From: Desulfobacula sp. | GTDB taxonomy: Bacteria > Desulfobacterota > Desulfobacteria > Desulfobacterales > Desulfobacteraceae | NCBI GenBank assembly: GCA_018702715.1 | Contig: JABIYQ010000371.1 | Coordinates: 1 to 8,028, forward strand | Reading direction: 5' to 3' | DNA: 8,028 nucleotides | Shown here: piece by piece, positions 6,393 to 8,028 of the stretch | Numbering within the stretch: position 1 is the stretch's first letter | How the letters are laid out: every line of letters begins with the position of its first letter | Made by a program: the position numbers and the translations under genes | The notes under the pieces: model-generated | Databases searched by the model: none | Told to the model about the DNA's origin: nothing | The model's input: only the letters and a program-made list of their open reading frames with translations

Positions 6393-7673
6393 ATGATAAA
6401 GAATGCCTTTATACTTAATTTTTTCAAAGTTTACAATATGCTCTGGAAGCTGTGCCTTCCTTTTCTAAAAAAAAATAGCCGTCTTAAATCAGGGTTTCAA
6501 AAAAGAATTGATTCTTTCCACCATACAAAAGCCGATATATGGATTCAGGCAGCTTCTGCAGGTGAGGTTTATCTTGCTGCCCACATCCTGAAACGGCTGT
6601 CCCCAAAAACAAATTTAAAAATTTTAGTGACCACAACAACATCCCAGGGCATGAGTATTTTAAAAACAAAGTTAACAAAAAAAATGATCCATAAATCAAT
6701 AGATCTTAAAATAGAATGGTTTCCCTTTGATATACCCGACACCATTGAAAAAACGATAAAAATCATCAATCCCAGCGTTATGGTGCTGCTGGAAACCGAA
6801 ATCTGGCCTGCCCTGCTCTATCTTCTGAAACAAAACAAGACCCGGATTTTTATCATAAATGCAAGACTTTCAAAAAATAGTTACACCCACTATATGAAAA
6901 CAAAATTTATATGGAAACATTTGTCTCCAAATAAAATTCTTGCAACTTCAAAACAGGATGCAAAAAGATATGAGCAGGTGTTTGAACAAGCAATTGTAAA
7001 AACCATGCCAAATATCAAATTTGAATCTATTGATACGGATGAGGCTGATGTTATAATCCAGGAACAAATAAATAAAAAAATCCCTCAAACCCTGCCTCTT
7101 ACCATTCTGGCTTCAACCAGAAAGCCCGAAGAAAAAGATATTATCCATATCATAAAAGATATTTTAAAAACTTTTCCTAATCAGGTTATTGCCATCTTTC
7201 CAAGACATATGCACAGGCTTGCGGCATGGGAAAAACACCTGACCTCTGAAAATTTAAGCTTCCATTTAAGATCAAAAATTAATTCTTCCCTGAAAGAACC
7301 GGGAATCATTTTATGGGATACCTTTGGAGAGCTTAAAGCAGCCTATGGTTTAGCCACTGTAGTATTTGTGGGAGGCAGCCTGAAACCTTTGGGAGGACAA
7401 AATTTCATTGAACCGGCTCTTAAGGGAGCACTCACTGTCACAGGCCCATATTATGATGATTTTTCATGGGTTACAGATGAGATTTTTAACAAAGGTATTG
7501 TTATTAAAGAAAATCATTGGAAATCTGTTGCACGAACCATAGTTAAAGCTCTTGAAAAGCCAGGCAAAAGGTCTGATCGCAGCCGCCTGGCTCTGGAATA
7601 CCTGGACTCAAACCAGGGAGGCACTCAAAAGGCCTGCAATGAAATTTTAAAAGCCTTTGACGTTAAAGGCTGA
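6393..7673 (+). CDS. waaA: 3-deoxy-D-manno-octulosonic acid (Kdo) transferase
   Basis: A 426-residue glycosyltransferase family 30 enzyme (E. coli WaaA/KdtA is 425). It transfers Kdo from CMP-Kdo to lipid IVA at the cytoplasmic face of the inner membrane. The N-terminal region contains ASAGEV with the likely catalytic base E58 (E60 in E. coli). Then come ETEIWP at 134-139, STRKPEE at 241-247, FPRHMHR at 269-275, DTFGEL at 309-314 and FVGGSLKPLGGQNFIEP at 325-341. The usual GGHN is GGQN here (Q336). The N-terminal hydrophobic stretch is short and broken, so membrane attachment is probably peripheral. I prefer the ATG at 6393 because length and E58 position match the family; 6375 is an in-frame alternative, and no start has a good ribosome binding site. 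Whether one or more Kdo units are added cannot be told. Confidence 0.93.
   Translation: MIKNAFILNFFKVYNMLWKLCLPFLKKNSRLKSGFQKRIDSFHHTKADIWIQAASAGEVYLAAHILKRLSPKTNLKILVTTTTSQGMSILKTKLTKKMIHKSIDLKIEWFPFDIPDTIEKTIKIINPSVMVLLETEIWPALLYLLKQNKTRIFIINARLSKNSYTHYMKTKFIWKHLSPNKILATSKQDAKRYEQVFEQAIVKTMPNIKFESIDTDEADVIIQEQINKKIPQTLPLTILASTRKPEEKDIIHIIKDILKTFPNQVIAIFPRHMHRLAAWEKHLTSENLSFHLRSKINSSLKEPGIILWDTFGELKAAYGLATVVFVGGSLKPLGGQNFIEPALKGALTVTGPYYDDFSWVTDEIFNKGIVIKENHWKSVARTIVKALEKPGKRSDRSRLALEYLDSNQGGTQKACNEILKAFDVKG
7652..7671 (+). terminator. Possible waaA terminator hairpin
   Basis: AGCCTTT (7652-7658) and AAAGGCT (7665-7671) form a perfect 7-bp stem with a 6-nt loop over the last waaA codons and the first base of the stop. 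The sequence after it is AT-rich but not a clean U tract, so it is a weak intrinsic terminator at best and may instead protect the 3' end. Confidence 0.35.
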
Positions 7674-7769
7674 TTGTTATATATTAAATACACTCTCTAG
7701 TGACTGCTCCTTTCTTTTTACATGTTATCTTCAAGTTGATTTGAGTCTTTCTATAACAGCTACACTCTT

Positions 7770-7798
7770 TTGATCTTACATCAGGTTTTAAAAATATT
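7770..7798 (+). promoter_or_regulatory. Weak candidate promoter for the GAF gene
   Basis: TTGATC (7770-7775) is followed after 17 nt by AATATT (7793-7798), a modest sigma-70-like pair about 50 nt before the start codon. The 177 bp gap after waaA suggests the GAF gene has its own promoter, but these boxes are far from consensus in an AT-rich background. Confidence 0.25.
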
Positions 7799-7840
7799 CT
7801 TTTAACCGGTATTCTAAGATTATGTTAATTATCAAAAAGA

Positions 7841-7846
7841 GGAGGT
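7841..7846 (+). promoter_or_regulatory. Very strong ribosome binding site
   Basis: GGAGGT, preceded by AAGA, is a near-perfect anti-16S match 4 nt before the ATG at 7851. It is the strongest site in the window and fixes the start of the partial gene, suggesting high translation. Confidence 0.85.
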
Positions 7847-7850
7847 ATTT

Positions 7851-8028
7851 ATGGAAAATCACACCATTTATTATGACACTATTACCCGGTTAACAACGGC
7901 AATTTCTCAATGCAAAGATCCGGAAGAAGTCGCCCTGATCACTGCGGAAAGTGTTAAAACAGCATTCAAGCTCAAAGGCTGTTCCATCTTTATAGTAGAC
8001 AGGGAAACCCGTGAGCTCGGCCTTGTTG
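7851..8028 (+). CDS. GAF-domain-like protein, N-terminal part (runs off window)
   Basis: The first 59 residues are visible, starting MENHTIYYDTITRLTTAISQ and continuing through DPEEVALITAESV to CSIFIVDRETRELGLV. An N-terminal helix, a second helix ending before a buried strand (CSIFIVD) and a turn (RETREL) are the usual opening of a GAF domain, a small-molecule or signal-sensing fold in cytosolic signalling proteins. No signal peptide or membrane segment is seen. What follows (histidine kinase, cyclic-nucleotide enzyme, sigma-54 activator or a stand-alone GAF) cannot be known from this window. It lies downstream of waaA on the same strand but is probably separately expressed given the gap and its own strong ribosome binding site. 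Confidence 0.75.
   Translation, partial: MENHTIYYDTITRLTTAISQCKDPEEVALITAESVKTAFKLKGCSIFIVDRETRELGLV

Noticed and set aside
6083..6418. Plus-strand open frame overlapping the msbA start
   Set aside because: It is an antisense shadow of the MsbA N-terminus.

Overview
The window looks like chromosomal core sequence from a Gram-negative, AT-rich, probably sulfate-reducing deltaproteobacterium (Desulfobacteraceae-like, for example near Desulfobacula or Desulfobacter). This rests on a lipid A/Kdo gene pair, the yicC-remA-gmk gene order, a DUF4416 protein and low-GC codon use with many lysine AAA runs. The taxonomic call is an inference from gene content.

Layout. On the minus strand, read from right to left, come msbA (lipid A flippase, 4573-6327), then a Trm112/YcaR-like 55-residue zinc ribbon (4234-4401), DUF4416, yicC, a RemA/DUF370 protein, gmk, rlmB and comF. 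The six genes from the zinc ribbon to rlmB are packed with gaps of 3 to 27 nt or overlaps of 4 to 8 nt and are almost certainly one transcription unit. It combines RNA processing or modification (YicC, RlmB), nucleotide supply (Gmk), a DNA-binding regulator family (RemA) and two small conserved proteins. On the plus strand, waaA (Kdo transferase) diverges from msbA across a 65 bp gap, and a GAF-domain-like gene with a very strong ribosome binding site runs off the right edge.

The most notable structure is a pair of about 150-160 bp repeats in opposite orientation. Copy 1 (987-1147) lies between rlmB and comF and copy 2 (4422-4570) between msbA and the zinc-ribbon gene. They share 17-nt TAGTG...CACTA terminal inverted repeats and a largely palindromic body with a conserved central hairpin, and agree at about 90% of aligned positions by hand alignment apart from a 13-nt length difference. 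They bracket the six-gene block and look like MITE- or REP-like non-autonomous elements. They also create misleading small reading frames with a recognisable peptide.

The rest is ordinary housekeeping sequence. I see no CRISPR array, tRNA, rRNA, transposase or defence system. The best candidate for something little described is the repeat family and its placement.
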